From contig NZ_JBGNFV010000001.1 of assembly GCF_041449215.1 (NCBI RefSeq), positions 4,915,001 through 4,979,000 on the forward strand: DNA of 64,000 nucleotides, read 5' to 3'. The stretch is from Roseivirga sp. BDSF3-8 (GTDB taxonomy: Bacteria; Bacteroidota; Bacteroidia; Cytophagales; Cyclobacteriaceae). Position numbers and translations under genes: made by a program. A model generated the notes under the pieces. That model was not told the DNA's origin. It saw nothing but the letters and a program-made list of their open reading frames with translations, and ran no database searches. Shown in pieces: positions 1-8,571 of this stretch (positions are counted from its first letter, which is position 1; each line of letters starts with the position of its first letter).

Positions 1-211
1 TACCGAAAAAGACGTAGTTATCTCAGCAAAAGGAAATATCACGATGGAGGCGAAAGGCAATATTGAGTCTAAAGCTACCGGTGATCTTACCGCCGAAGGT
101 ATGAATGTCCAATTGAAAGGCAGTGCCAAATTTGCTGCGGAAGGACCGCAGGCAGAAGTAAAAGGAAGCGCCCAGACCGTCATTAAAGGCGGTATGGTGA
201 TGATAAACTAG
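1..211 (+). CDS. eCIS spike protein (VgrG/gpV-like), C-terminal fragment
   Basis: Partial gene running in from the left edge; the reading frame begins at base 2 and stops at TAG 209-211. The 69 visible residues have the regular alternation typical of the triple-stranded beta-helix of VgrG/gp5 spikes (SAKGNITMEAKGNIESKA, then further K-G-S repeats), ending KGGMVMIN. The family forms the trimeric needle under the baseplate of contractile injection systems. The next gene starts 4 bases later and encodes a PAAR tip, the expected partner that caps this helix. Only the C-terminal end is visible, so the N-terminal OB-fold domains and any fused effector cannot be judged. Confidence 0.75.
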   Translation, partial: TEKDVVISAKGNITMEAKGNIESKATGDLTAEGMNVQLKGSAKFAAEGPQAEVKGSAQTVIKGGMVMIN

Positions 212-215
212 ATAT

Positions 216-512
216 ATGCCCTCTGCTGCAAGAATAGGAGATATGCACACCTGCCCTATGCAAACGCCGGGTACACCCCCCATTCCCCATGTGGGTGGAC
301 CTGTAATGATGGGTGCACCTACCGTGCTCATCGGAGGGATGCCGGCTGCCTGTCTGGGGGATACGTGCACTTGTGTTGGTCCACCGGATACTATCGCCAA
401 AGGATCGGCTACTGTAATGATCGGCGGCAAACCTGCTGCCAGGATGGGCGATACCACTGCACATGGGGGCTCAATTGTGGTGGGTTGCCCTACAGTACAA
501 ATAGGAGGATAA
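216..512 (+). CDS. PAAR-domain spike-tip protein
   Basis: A 98-residue protein made almost entirely of a PAAR domain: it opens MPSAARIGDMHTCPM, then repeats short P/G-rich units (GGPVMMGAPTVLIGGMPAA, GSATVMIGGKPAARMGD) and ends GCPTVQIGG. PAAR proteins form a sharp zinc-bound cone on the spike of T6SS and eCIS particles; His and Cys residues near positions 11, 13, 50 and 84 are the visible candidates for metal ligands, though the exact set was not modelled. There is no C-terminal extension, so it is a structural tip and not a PAAR-toxin fusion. It sits 4 bases after the spike gene and 4 bases before the gp25 gene, in one operon. Confidence 0.9.
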   Translation: MPSAARIGDMHTCPMQTPGTPPIPHVGGPVMMGAPTVLIGGMPAACLGDTCTCVGPPDTIAKGSATVMIGGKPAARMGDTTAHGGSIVVGCPTVQIGG

Positions 513-516
513 AAGG

Positions 517-942
517 ATGAAGCATAAAAAGACATTTCTTGGAGTAGGCTGGAAATTCCCTCCTACTTTTGAAAAAAACACTGGTAGCGTAATGCTTGTC
601 TCTGAGGAAGAAGATATTCGCGAAAGCCTGCGTATTCTTTTGTCGACCCGAAAAGGCGAACGTGTGATGCTACCCGATTATGGCTGTGACCTGTCATTTG
701 CAGCATTCGATACGATAGACAGTGCCTTATTTAGTCGAATACGGAGCGCTATAGAGTATGCCATACTCTATTACGAGCCCCGAATTATACTTGAAAATAT
801 AAATATCAGGCGCGATAAAGATCATGATGGGTTATTGCTTGTCGATATTGAGTATATCATACGTAAGACAAACAAGCGAACTAATATGGTCTATCCTTAC
901 TACATACTCGAAGGTAGTGAGGCCAGATACAAACCTCTGTAA
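517..942 (+). CDS. GPW/gp25-family baseplate wedge protein
   Basis: 141 residues, the usual length for gp25-like (Afp9-type) wedge proteins. Visible family features are the start FLGVGWKFPP, a helix EEDIRESLRILL, and the signature LSTRKGERVMLPDYGCDL (about residues 42-59), matching the 'GER' segment conserved in T4 gp25 and TssE. The protein links the baseplate to the first sheath ring and is part of the trigger for contraction. The ATG follows an AGGAGG-rich stretch at the end of the PAAR gene. Position between PAAR and the J-like protein fits eCIS order. Confidence 0.9.
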   Translation: MKHKKTFLGVGWKFPPTFEKNTGSVMLVSEEEDIRESLRILLSTRKGERVMLPDYGCDLSFAAFDTIDSALFSRIRSAIEYAILYYEPRIILENINIRRDKDHDGLLLVDIEYIIRKTNKRTNMVYPYYILEGSEARYKPL

Positions 943-962
943 AAGAATCGGCTATAAAAGGA

Positions 963-3900
963 ATGAACGGGAACAACTTCAATATTAAAATTGGCACTAA
1001 CCAGGATAACAGGCAGCTTAAGGCCCTGAATCTGGACTATGTTAAAGTGGATGAGAGGTCTTTTGAGGATCTGTTGGTTTTTTCATGGTCTTTCTCACGG
1101 CTGCTGAATTATTATAATGGCGAAAACCAACCAGATGGTGACTGGTCTCACTTCCTTACCGACGAAGCAGTTATTCTCGCCTCTATTATTGATGCCGACC
1201 CCCTCGTTCCTGAAAAACGATTCAAGGATAACCTACAGAAAACCATACTCTTCCTTAAACCTGCCAAGAAAATTAAATATCTCAAAAAGTGCTTTGACGA
1301 GATATTTCAGTTGGCCCGTAAGTTTGATTACTGGTACAGGCAATTGCAGGCAGTTGAGGAGTTTAACCGGGCAAACAGCAGCATACGAAATGAGATCAGT
1401 AGTGCTATAGGCTCAAAACTGGGTCCCTCCTTCAGGAAATTTCGGGGACTTGATGAACTAATTTCCAGAGATCAGGACATCGAAGACCGCGTAGGAATGG
1501 ATTATTCCGGGTTTGATGAAATCTGGCAGTTGTATGAAATTGAAGAACAGAATTATGGCGGAGTTGAGCCCCTGAAAAAGCGAATTGAATTTGTCGCTGA
1601 TCGTTTATCCCAGATTTTTCAGGGCTTCTTCGAGACCCTTCTTTACTTGAATCAAAAGGCCCCGGATTATCTGAAAAGCTCCCTTCAGACAGATAACCAT
1701 TACCCTGAGGTAGCCCTGTTCATTTCATTTATTAAGCTATTCAGAGAAAATCAGGAAAATCTTAATCAATTCACCCGCAGGCATCTGGAGTTTTATTTCC
1801 ATAATATTCTCCATCAGCAGCCAATTGCTCCCAAGGCAGATAAGGTATATCTGAACTTCATTCCAGATGAGACAGTACCATTTTCTGATGTAAAAAAGGG
1901 CACGCTATTCCTGGCAGGCGAAGACCCTGAAGGCAACGAAGTACGTTATGCAGCCGATAATGATCTTCGTATTACACATGGCAAAATCTCTGCCCTTAAA
2001 TCCGTATTTATTCCTAACAAAAGTCTCAATGTTCGAGGCAGGGAAAAGAAAATTGCCAGCCGGGTAATGCAGGCTACCATACCCTTAGAAGGAGGTATTG
2101 TAGGCCAGGTTAACGGCCTGCTTCGTAAAACGTACCCTACATTTGGTGAAGATCAGGCCGGCAAGAGCATCCACGAGCGTACAATGGACCTTGCTTCCGT
2201 AGGCTTCGCCATCTCCTCCCCTGCCCTGAAGCTGGCCGAAGGACAGCGGGAAGTCACTGTTACCTTCCATTTGTTTGAATCAGCTTTTAAGAAATTTGAG
2301 AAGCATCTGGAAGATCTTGCGTTTGCAGATAGCATTTCAGAAAACGAAGTATTCATTAAGTCCTTTCTTGAGGCCTTTGATATCAGCCTTTCCTGTGAAG
2401 AAGGATGGTTTACCCTGAGCCGTTACGTCGCCACACGCAACAATCTGCAAAATACTATATCCATTAAGTTTACACTAGGTAATGAGGATCCTCCTGTCGT
2501 AAACTTCAATAATGAGATTCATAGAGGGAAATATGGCCAGGGATTACCTGTAATACGGTTTGAACTCAATAGCAATGCCTACACGTTCGTTTACTCATTG
2601 CTCAATGAGGCTGTTTTAGAGCGGATTAGTTTCCATACCTCTGTCAAAGGAGTGAAAAATCTGTTGCTCCATAACGATATGGGACTATTAAGCGCCAATA
2701 ACCCATTCTTCCCATTCGGTCCCATGCCCCATGTGGGGTCATACCTGCTAATAGGTAGTAGTGAGGTGTTCAATAAGTCACTGGACGAGCTCAGTTTAGA
2801 TATTGAATGGTTTGACCTTCCCCGCCATCAGAGTGGGTTCTTTGGTCATTACCATGAGTACAAGGCTGATGTGGATAATGAATCCTTCAAAGCAAAAATA
2901 TCTGTACTTGATGGGGGGCGTTGGGTTCCCGAGCCTGCTGACCAGCAGGAATTTACCCTGTTTAGCACGGTGGATCGGCAGATAAACGAATCCCCGGCTC
3001 CTCAAAGTGAGCTGCAGACCAGGAAACGAATTGACAGTATCGATATCAAATCGATCAAGCAGCCAGCCTATTACCAGGGCCTTAATGAGGAACTGATATA
3101 CAGAAATACCGCGCAACGTGGGTTTTTAAAGCTTGAATTGAGCTCTCCCGGAGAAGGGTTCATGCATAGTCTGTATCCTAACGTGCTCTCCCAGATCACT
3201 ATTGATAATTCACGAACAGGTTTCTTCCGTAATGCCAAGAAGAAGCCTATGCCGCATACGCCTTATTCACCCCAGATTAAAAGCTTGTCGCTCAACTATA
3301 GTTCTTCTTCGGTTATGAACATTGATAACCGTAGCCAGAATAATAGCGAAGGTAATGGTAAGCGAGGTATGCTTTACCATATACATCCCTTCGGAGAGAG
3401 CGTCGCCTTTCCGGATACCAGTAAACAGGAAATCTATCTGTTACCCGAAATGAATTATGAGGGTAGCTTAATGATTGGACTGTCACGAATTCATCCTCCC
3501 GAGACTATCACCATGCTTTTCGAGATGCTGGATGAGTACACTATTACCTCAGAAGAAGACCCGCCGGTAATTGAGTGGAGCTACTTGTGCCATAATGAAT
3601 GGCGCTACCTCTCCCCTAGCCGGATCGTACGTGATGAAACCAAGGGCTTTCTAAAGACAGGCATCATAGCCATAGAACTACCAGGCGATATTACAAAAGG
3701 AAATACCCTACTTGACGGCGGCTTGTACTGGGTAAGAGCCGCAGCCAAGAAGAACCATCATACGGCTTCTAAAATAGTGAGCGTAACGCAGCAGGTGCTC
3801 ACGGCCACTCTGGCTCCCCAGTCTATGGGAGGCAGCCACCTGGACGAACCTTTGCCTGCTAAAACCATTACCAGGTCTCTGTCGAATATCCAGGGGGTAA

Positions 3901-4691
3901 GAGCCATTAACCAGCCTTTAGAATCCTTCGGTGGCATACATGGTGAAAAACCGGAAGAGTTTTATACCCGGGTTGGCGAGCGACTTCGTCATAAATCTAG
4001 AGCCGTAACGGCATGGGATTTTGAGCGTATTGTACTCGATAAATTCCCGGCTATCTACAAAGTTACCTGTTTGTCAGGGATGAATAGCATGAACCTTGAT
4101 GCCCCTGGTAATGTGTTGCTAGTGGTGACGCCTTACACTAACCAACTGGCCAATCCGTATGAACCTATGGCCAGTTCAGAGTTGCTTTATGATATTAAGC
4201 GCTACCTCCAAAGTGCAGCCAGCAGCCACTTGAAACTGGAGGTCAGAAACCCTCACTATGAGCGCATTAAGATCATGTGCAGCGTAAAATTTGCAGAAGG
4301 TTATAATTATGGGTATTACCTGCAAAAACTGAATGAGGAGATTAACAGGTACCTGATTGGTGACCTGAATGCTTCCCGGCGTAATCTGCAACTTGGCGGC
4401 AAGGTTAATAGTAGTGATATTCTTAGTTTTATGCGTACACTACCGTACGTTGATTTTATCACTGAATTCAGCATGATCCAGGCCGCATGGGATCTCGGGG
4501 GTAAATACGTGTTGCTGGACACAGCCCGGGAAGGTGATGAAAGACCCTACCTGCAGGCCACAAAACCCTGGTCTGTATTGGTGCCTGCACAGGTACATCA
4601 GATTAAAGTATTGAATGAAACCACTGAGCTCCACAGCAAGCAGGCTGGCATAGACTCTCTTGAGCTTGGCTATGACTTCATCATAGAATAA
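963..4691 (+). CDS. eCIS baseplate protein with J-like domain (Afp11-type)
   Basis: A 1242-residue protein. The diagnostic part is near residues 985-1040, GGIHGEKPEEFYTRVGERL followed by KSRAVTAWDFERIVL, the pattern of Baseplate_J/gp47 proteins, with a C-terminal wedge region after it (LKLEVRNPHYERIKI and the LGGKVNSSDI segment). The long N-terminal half is helical then beta-rich with no recognised enzyme motif. In Afp/PVC particles this subunit forms the wedges around the spike. Spacing to gp25 is 20 bases and to the next gene 4 bases, consistent with one transcript. It is larger than phage J proteins but in the range of the large wedge proteins of eCIS loci. Confidence 0.85.
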   Translation: MNGNNFNIKIGTNQDNRQLKALNLDYVKVDERSFEDLLVFSWSFSRLLNYYNGENQPDGDWSHFLTDEAVILASIIDADPLVPEKRFKDNLQKTILFLKPAKKIKYLKKCFDEIFQLARKFDYWYRQLQAVEEFNRANSSIRNEISSAIGSKLGPSFRKFRGLDELISRDQDIEDRVGMDYSGFDEIWQLYEIEEQNYGGVEPLKKRIEFVADRLSQIFQGFFETLLYLNQKAPDYLKSSLQTDNHYPEVALFISFIKLFRENQENLNQFTRRHLEFYFHNILHQQPIAPKADKVYLNFIPDETVPFSDVKKGTLFLAGEDPEGNEVRYAADNDLRITHGKISALKSVFIPNKSLNVRGREKKIASRVMQATIPLEGGIVGQVNGLLRKTYPTFGEDQAGKSIHERTMDLASVGFAISSPALKLAEGQREVTVTFHLFESAFKKFEKHLEDLAFADSISENEVFIKSFLEAFDISLSCEEGWFTLSRYVATRNNLQNTISIKFTLGNEDPPVVNFNNEIHRGKYGQGLPVIRFELNSNAYTFVYSLLNEAVLERISFHTSVKGVKNLLLHNDMGLLSANNPFFPFGPMPHVGSYLLIGSSEVFNKSLDELSLDIEWFDLPRHQSGFFGHYHEYKADVDNESFKAKISVLDGGRWVPEPADQQEFTLFSTVDRQINESPAPQSELQTRKRIDSIDIKSIKQPAYYQGLNEELIYRNTAQRGFLKLELSSPGEGFMHSLYPNVLSQITIDNSRTGFFRNAKKKPMPHTPYSPQIKSLSLNYSSSSVMNIDNRSQNNSEGNGKRGMLYHIHPFGESVAFPDTSKQEIYLLPEMNYEGSLMIGLSRIHPPETITMLFEMLDEYTITSEEDPPVIEWSYLCHNEWRYLSPSRIVRDETKGFLKTGIIAIELPGDITKGNTLLDGGLYWVRAAAKKNHHTASKIVSVTQQVLTATLAPQSMGGSHLDEPLPAKTITRSLSNIQGVRAINQPLESFGGIHGEKPEEFYTRVGERLRHKSRAVTAWDFERIVLDKFPAIYKVTCLSGMNSMNLDAPGNVLLVVTPYTNQLANPYEPMASSELLYDIKRYLQSAASSHLKLEVRNPHYERIKIMCSVKFAEGYNYGYYLQKLNEEINRYLIGDLNASRRNLQLGGKVNSSDILSFMRTLPYVDFITEFSMIQAAWDLGGKYVLLDTAREGDERPYLQATKPWSVLVPAQVHQIKVLNETTELHSKQAGIDSLELGYDFIIE

Positions 4692-4695
4692 TAAC

Positions 4696-5430
4696 ATGGC
4701 TGTACAGAACCGAAATACACTGAAAGGATTTTTCCAGAAAGGACAACTTCCATCCGAAGGCCACTTTAATGACCTGATCGATTCTGTGATCAATAAGGTC
4801 GATGATGGAATGTCTAAAACGATAGAAGACGGGCTTATGCTCTCCCCTATCGGGACGTCCCGAAAACTCATCAGCTTTTACAAAAGTATTGAAGAGAAAA
4901 GTCCTGCATGGTCCATTGATATTAACAGCGGCGATGGAACACTTAACTTTAATAATCATGTAGGAGATAGTGTAATCTCCCTTCAAAATAATGGAAATGT
5001 CGGCATCAATCAGCCGTCACCAGAGCATACACTCGATGTGAACGGCATGGTAGCTATGAAAGGGCGGACCGGTACCTACCACAAGGGTAAAGTGCTGGCC
5101 GATGGTAAGTGGCATCCTATCCTAACGGAGCTTAACGGGTGCTTCGCCTTTGAAGTAGTCGCTGGAATCGGTAAGAAAAAGACCGGTAAATATGCTCTCA
5201 TTCATGCACTTGCTTTGAGCACCTTTGGTAAAAGTAAAAACCGGATCAGGGTGAATCAGGGGTACTATGGAGTAAGGTGTAACAAAATAGAGCTTCGCTG
5301 GACAGGTGATACGTACAATTTCAATCTGGAAATGAGAACAAGGTGTAGCTATGGAGGTGATTATTATGTGAAGTATTACATCAGTAGTCTATGGTCCGAC
5401 CATTTCATGGACGGAAGTATAGAAATGTGA
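4696..5430 (+). CDS. Candidate eCIS tail-fibre or receptor-binding protein
   Basis: 244 residues. The N-terminus (NTLKGFFQKGQLPSEGHFN) may be a short anchoring helix; around residues 75-120 there is a fibre-like stretch, GDGTLNFNNHVGD then NGNVGINQPSPEHTLDVNG, which closely resembles the 'GNVGIGTTSPxxKLDVNG' motif at the base of many phage-type and Bacteroidota fibre proteins. The remaining ~120 residues (from about KGRTGTYHKGKVLADG) form a separate, probably beta-rich domain with no recognised motif. It lies between the two large baseplate genes, so a structural role on the particle exterior is likely. Host-binding function is inference; an accessory baseplate component is the alternative. 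Confidence 0.6.
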   Translation: MAVQNRNTLKGFFQKGQLPSEGHFNDLIDSVINKVDDGMSKTIEDGLMLSPIGTSRKLISFYKSIEEKSPAWSIDINSGDGTLNFNNHVGDSVISLQNNGNVGINQPSPEHTLDVNGMVAMKGRTGTYHKGKVLADGKWHPILTELNGCFAFEVVAGIGKKKTGKYALIHALALSTFGKSKNRIRVNQGYYGVRCNKIELRWTGDTYNFNLEMRTRCSYGGDYYVKYYISSLWSDHFMDGSIEM

Positions 5431-5462
5431 TACTTTGTACCTAAACAGATCCTTACTACCAT

Positions 5463-5687
5463 ATGAAAAACTTAGCCCTGCGCGTATCTCTGGATGAAGC
5501 TAACCTTATTATGAAGGCTTTAGGCGAACTCCCCTTTAAAGATGTGTACGAACTGATTGGAAAGCTTAATGAACAGGCTAACAATCAATTGAAGCCCGGC
5601 GAAAAGGAAAATGAAAAAGATAGTTCCGGGTATTCTGTAGGAAGAAGTGATTTCGACATCGATAAACTACTGGGTGACGACAAATAA
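5463..5687 (+). CDS. Small phage-type protein in the eCIS operon
   Basis: 74 residues. The N-terminal half, LRVSLDEANLIMKALGELPF then KDVYELIGKL, has the look of small proteins found in tailed-phage structural operons ('anything-EANLIL-ALGxLPF-V-LI'), and probably folds as a helical hairpin. The C-terminal half is charged and rich in E, K, D and S, likely disordered. Thirty-two bases separate it from the fibre-like gene and nine from the next baseplate gene, so it is co-transcribed. Its job in the particle is unknown; an assembly helper or fibre adaptor is possible. The similarity is from memory of the pattern, not a search. Confidence 0.65.
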   Translation: MKNLALRVSLDEANLIMKALGELPFKDVYELIGKLNEQANNQLKPGEKENEKDSSGYSVGRSDFDIDKLLGDDK

Positions 5688-5696
5688 CCTAAAGGC

Positions 5697-8564
5697 ATGG
5701 AACAACCGCTTTTTATAGCGAAGAAAGAGTCTGAACAAAAAACCCTTGATTTTGAATATCTTAGGTCACAGGGTATAAAATATATTCAGGAACTTACAGG
5801 AGCTTTCTGGACAGATTTTAATGAGCACGACCCTGGGGTTACCATCCTGGAGCAATTGTGCTACTCATTGACTGATCTAGCCTACCGGACAGAATTTGAT
5901 GTAAAAGATCATCTTTTTAATTCAAAGTCCAGTGACCAGGCTTTCTTAAAACCTAATCAGATTCTCCCATGCAATGCCCTTACGGTAAATGACTACCGTA
6001 AACTGGTATTCGATTCCGTATTTGAAATTAAAAACGTCTGGCTGGAGCCGGTGAGTAGTGAACAGCATTCACTCAATGGTTTATATAAGATATTTCTGGA
6101 CGTTGATAGTAATCTTCGCGATGAGGATTTTATCGAAGGAATAAAGCAAAAAACCCAGGAAGTATTTGTTGCTAACCGCAATCTGGGTGAAGATATTGAG
6201 GAAATAGTAGTCCTGGAGCACTTACCTGTTTCTGTAAATGCTGAGGTGGAAACAGACGGAACGGAAGATCTGGAACATACCTTAGCCAAAATTTTCTTCC
6301 GGATAGAAGAGTACCTCTGCCCCGAGATTCGCTTTTATTCTTTGGAAGAACTAAGAGAAGAAGGGTACTCTCTCAATGATATATTCAACGGACCTTTGCT
6401 TAAGCACGGGTTCATCAAAAACGAAGAACTTCACCCTAAGCCCAACCGAATACTTATAAGTGAGATCATTAAGATCATCATGCAGGTAGAAGGAATAGTC
6501 AGTGTGAAGAACCTCTACCTTCAGGTTGACGGTAAAATCTATAATAACCAGGTAGATTTGCCTGCTCATCACCTTCCCCACCTTGTTACTGAAGTAAATA
6601 GCGGAGAATACAGCATCAAGTTCTTTAAGGGAAGTGTGAGCTACGGATCGCTGGAGGAAAAAAATGTAAGGCGTAAGCTCAATGAGCTTAAGTCAGCCAC
6701 AAGAAGGGTCTACAGGCTGAATGAGGAAGCTATTGAACTTTCAAAAGGTGAAAACCTGGGTATTGAGGAGTATTACAGTATTCAAAATCACTTTCCCCTC
6801 AATTATGGCATTGGTTCTTACGGTGTGCCTGACGAGCCTACGCGTCAGCGGGTGGCCCAGGCGCGGCAGCTCAAGGCTTATTTGATGATTTATGAGCAGT
6901 TGCTAGCCAACTATTTGAGCCAGTTATCTCATGTGAAGGATCTGTTTTCTATCCGTGATGTGTCTGATAACACCTATTTTTATCAGGCACTGAAAGCAGT
7001 ACCTAATGCAGAGCCTCTATTCAAAAATGAGGCTGATAAAAAGCTGGATGACCCCTTACTTGATGGAGCTAATATACCTTTGAGTTACGAGAAGGGTCTT
7101 CCTGAGTTGATAAAGGAAAAGGACAATTATAAAGAGCGTCGTAATCGTTTCCTTGATTACCTTCTTGCGATCCATGGAGAAAGTTATCAGCAATACGCCC
7201 TCAGTCAGTACAATTATTATTTTGACGAGGATGACTTTGAACGGCATCTGATACAAAATAAAACCAGGCTGCTGCATAGCCTGCCATATATTAACCGTAA
7301 CCGGGCAAAGGCTTTCGACTACCTCAGTGAGAGTGTGAATACCACAAACATTGCAGGGCTGGAAGCAAAAGTATCCATACTTCTCGGCCTCGGTGTGGCT
7401 CCAGGTGATGCAGATGAAGATCAGACCTACCGTGCTCATTCACTGATAAGCGCTATTACCCGACATGGGATAGAGCTACAGGCTAAGGATGCTAAGAGGA
7501 CTCAGCTACGCAAGTGGATCAGAAGTTCGAATGTGCCTGACAACATTACTACCGACCTTATCGAATCTACTTTTGATTTTGTAGATGCAGAGGACGTATC
7601 AGTGGCTATGGATGATAAGGAACGCCACGAACTGCTTAAGGAGACACTCCCCTTCCGCAGTAATCAGCTAACTGCTGACTTTTTGCAGGAAGGTATTGAC
7701 CTATTTGGGTACAGAGTTGGTAAGGTTCCCGATTCTGAAGAGTTTATGGTGGTTTATTACCAGGGTGGAGAAGAGCCTTGGTTACAGATAGGCCGTTTTG
7801 AGTCTGAAGAAAAAGCTGCCACGGCCGTTATCGAGCTGGTGGATTTTCTGAAACGGGTAAATATTGAGTCAGAGGGAGCCCATTTGGTCGAGCATATCTT
7901 ATTACGACCATCTGTAGAAGACCGTAAGTTTGGCATTTATCTGAGGAATGAAAATGGAGATCTCTTCCTTAAAAGCCGCAAGCAGTATTCTTTTGAAGAA
8001 AGGAAAAAAACGATCAATGTCCTGCGTGAGCACCTGAACCGATATGAGAACTACTCAGTAGAGATCACCTCCACTAATGATTTTGAGGTACAATTCAATA
8101 CACCGGATGAATTTATCCGGTTTGTAAGTATTGAAGCTTATGAATCAGTGGAAGAGACTCATGCCCGAATGGAAAGGTTATACCGCTACCTTAGTAACAA
8201 AGATGAGGTAAGAAGCTATAATGATAAGATTGGGTATTACCTCCAGAATAGTGAAGAACAAGGGGAGATTCCCGAAGAGTTTTTCAGTTACCGCATTAGT
8301 ATGATCTTCCCTGACTGGACTGCTCGTTTTGCCGACCCTGAGTTCAGGTCTCTTGCCGAAGACGTAATTAGCCAGCAACAACCTGCTAACATTGGAGCCC
8401 AATGTTATTGGGTAGGTGCTGAAAGCATGAAAGAGTTTGAGACCGTCTATTATAGCTGGATGGAAGAGATGCGCAAGGACCAACCGGCTAAAGAAGAGCT
8501 GGATAAGTTACAGACATTAATGACTGGTCTCCTGCTTACCTTTAAGTCTGGCAGTAATGCGTAG
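5697..8564 (+). CDS. Large eCIS baseplate protein (Afp12-type)
   Basis: 955 residues. Near residues 37-65 it has FWTDFNEHDPGVTILEQLCY followed by SLTDLAYRTEF, the 'DxNEHDPGxTLLE' signature of the second wedge protein of eCIS and phage baseplates. The rest is long, charged and helical with scattered beta segments and no enzymatic motif. With the J-like protein it would build the heterotrimeric wedge. It follows the 74-residue protein by 9 bases and precedes the tape-measure gene by 7 bases. Length is close to that of its homologues and no disruption is visible. Confidence 0.8.
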   Translation: MEQPLFIAKKESEQKTLDFEYLRSQGIKYIQELTGAFWTDFNEHDPGVTILEQLCYSLTDLAYRTEFDVKDHLFNSKSSDQAFLKPNQILPCNALTVNDYRKLVFDSVFEIKNVWLEPVSSEQHSLNGLYKIFLDVDSNLRDEDFIEGIKQKTQEVFVANRNLGEDIEEIVVLEHLPVSVNAEVETDGTEDLEHTLAKIFFRIEEYLCPEIRFYSLEELREEGYSLNDIFNGPLLKHGFIKNEELHPKPNRILISEIIKIIMQVEGIVSVKNLYLQVDGKIYNNQVDLPAHHLPHLVTEVNSGEYSIKFFKGSVSYGSLEEKNVRRKLNELKSATRRVYRLNEEAIELSKGENLGIEEYYSIQNHFPLNYGIGSYGVPDEPTRQRVAQARQLKAYLMIYEQLLANYLSQLSHVKDLFSIRDVSDNTYFYQALKAVPNAEPLFKNEADKKLDDPLLDGANIPLSYEKGLPELIKEKDNYKERRNRFLDYLLAIHGESYQQYALSQYNYYFDEDDFERHLIQNKTRLLHSLPYINRNRAKAFDYLSESVNTTNIAGLEAKVSILLGLGVAPGDADEDQTYRAHSLISAITRHGIELQAKDAKRTQLRKWIRSSNVPDNITTDLIESTFDFVDAEDVSVAMDDKERHELLKETLPFRSNQLTADFLQEGIDLFGYRVGKVPDSEEFMVVYYQGGEEPWLQIGRFESEEKAATAVIELVDFLKRVNIESEGAHLVEHILLRPSVEDRKFGIYLRNENGDLFLKSRKQYSFEERKKTINVLREHLNRYENYSVEITSTNDFEVQFNTPDEFIRFVSIEAYESVEETHARMERLYRYLSNKDEVRSYNDKIGYYLQNSEEQGEIPEEFFSYRISMIFPDWTARFADPEFRSLAEDVISQQQPANIGAQCYWVGAESMKEFETVYYSWMEEMRKDQPAKEELDKLQTLMTGLLLTFKSGSNA

Positions 8565-8571
8565 GTAATTC

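Noticed and set aside
4440-4871. 143-residue minus-strand ORF across two eCIS genes
   Set aside because: Both genes it crosses are well supported on the plus strand.
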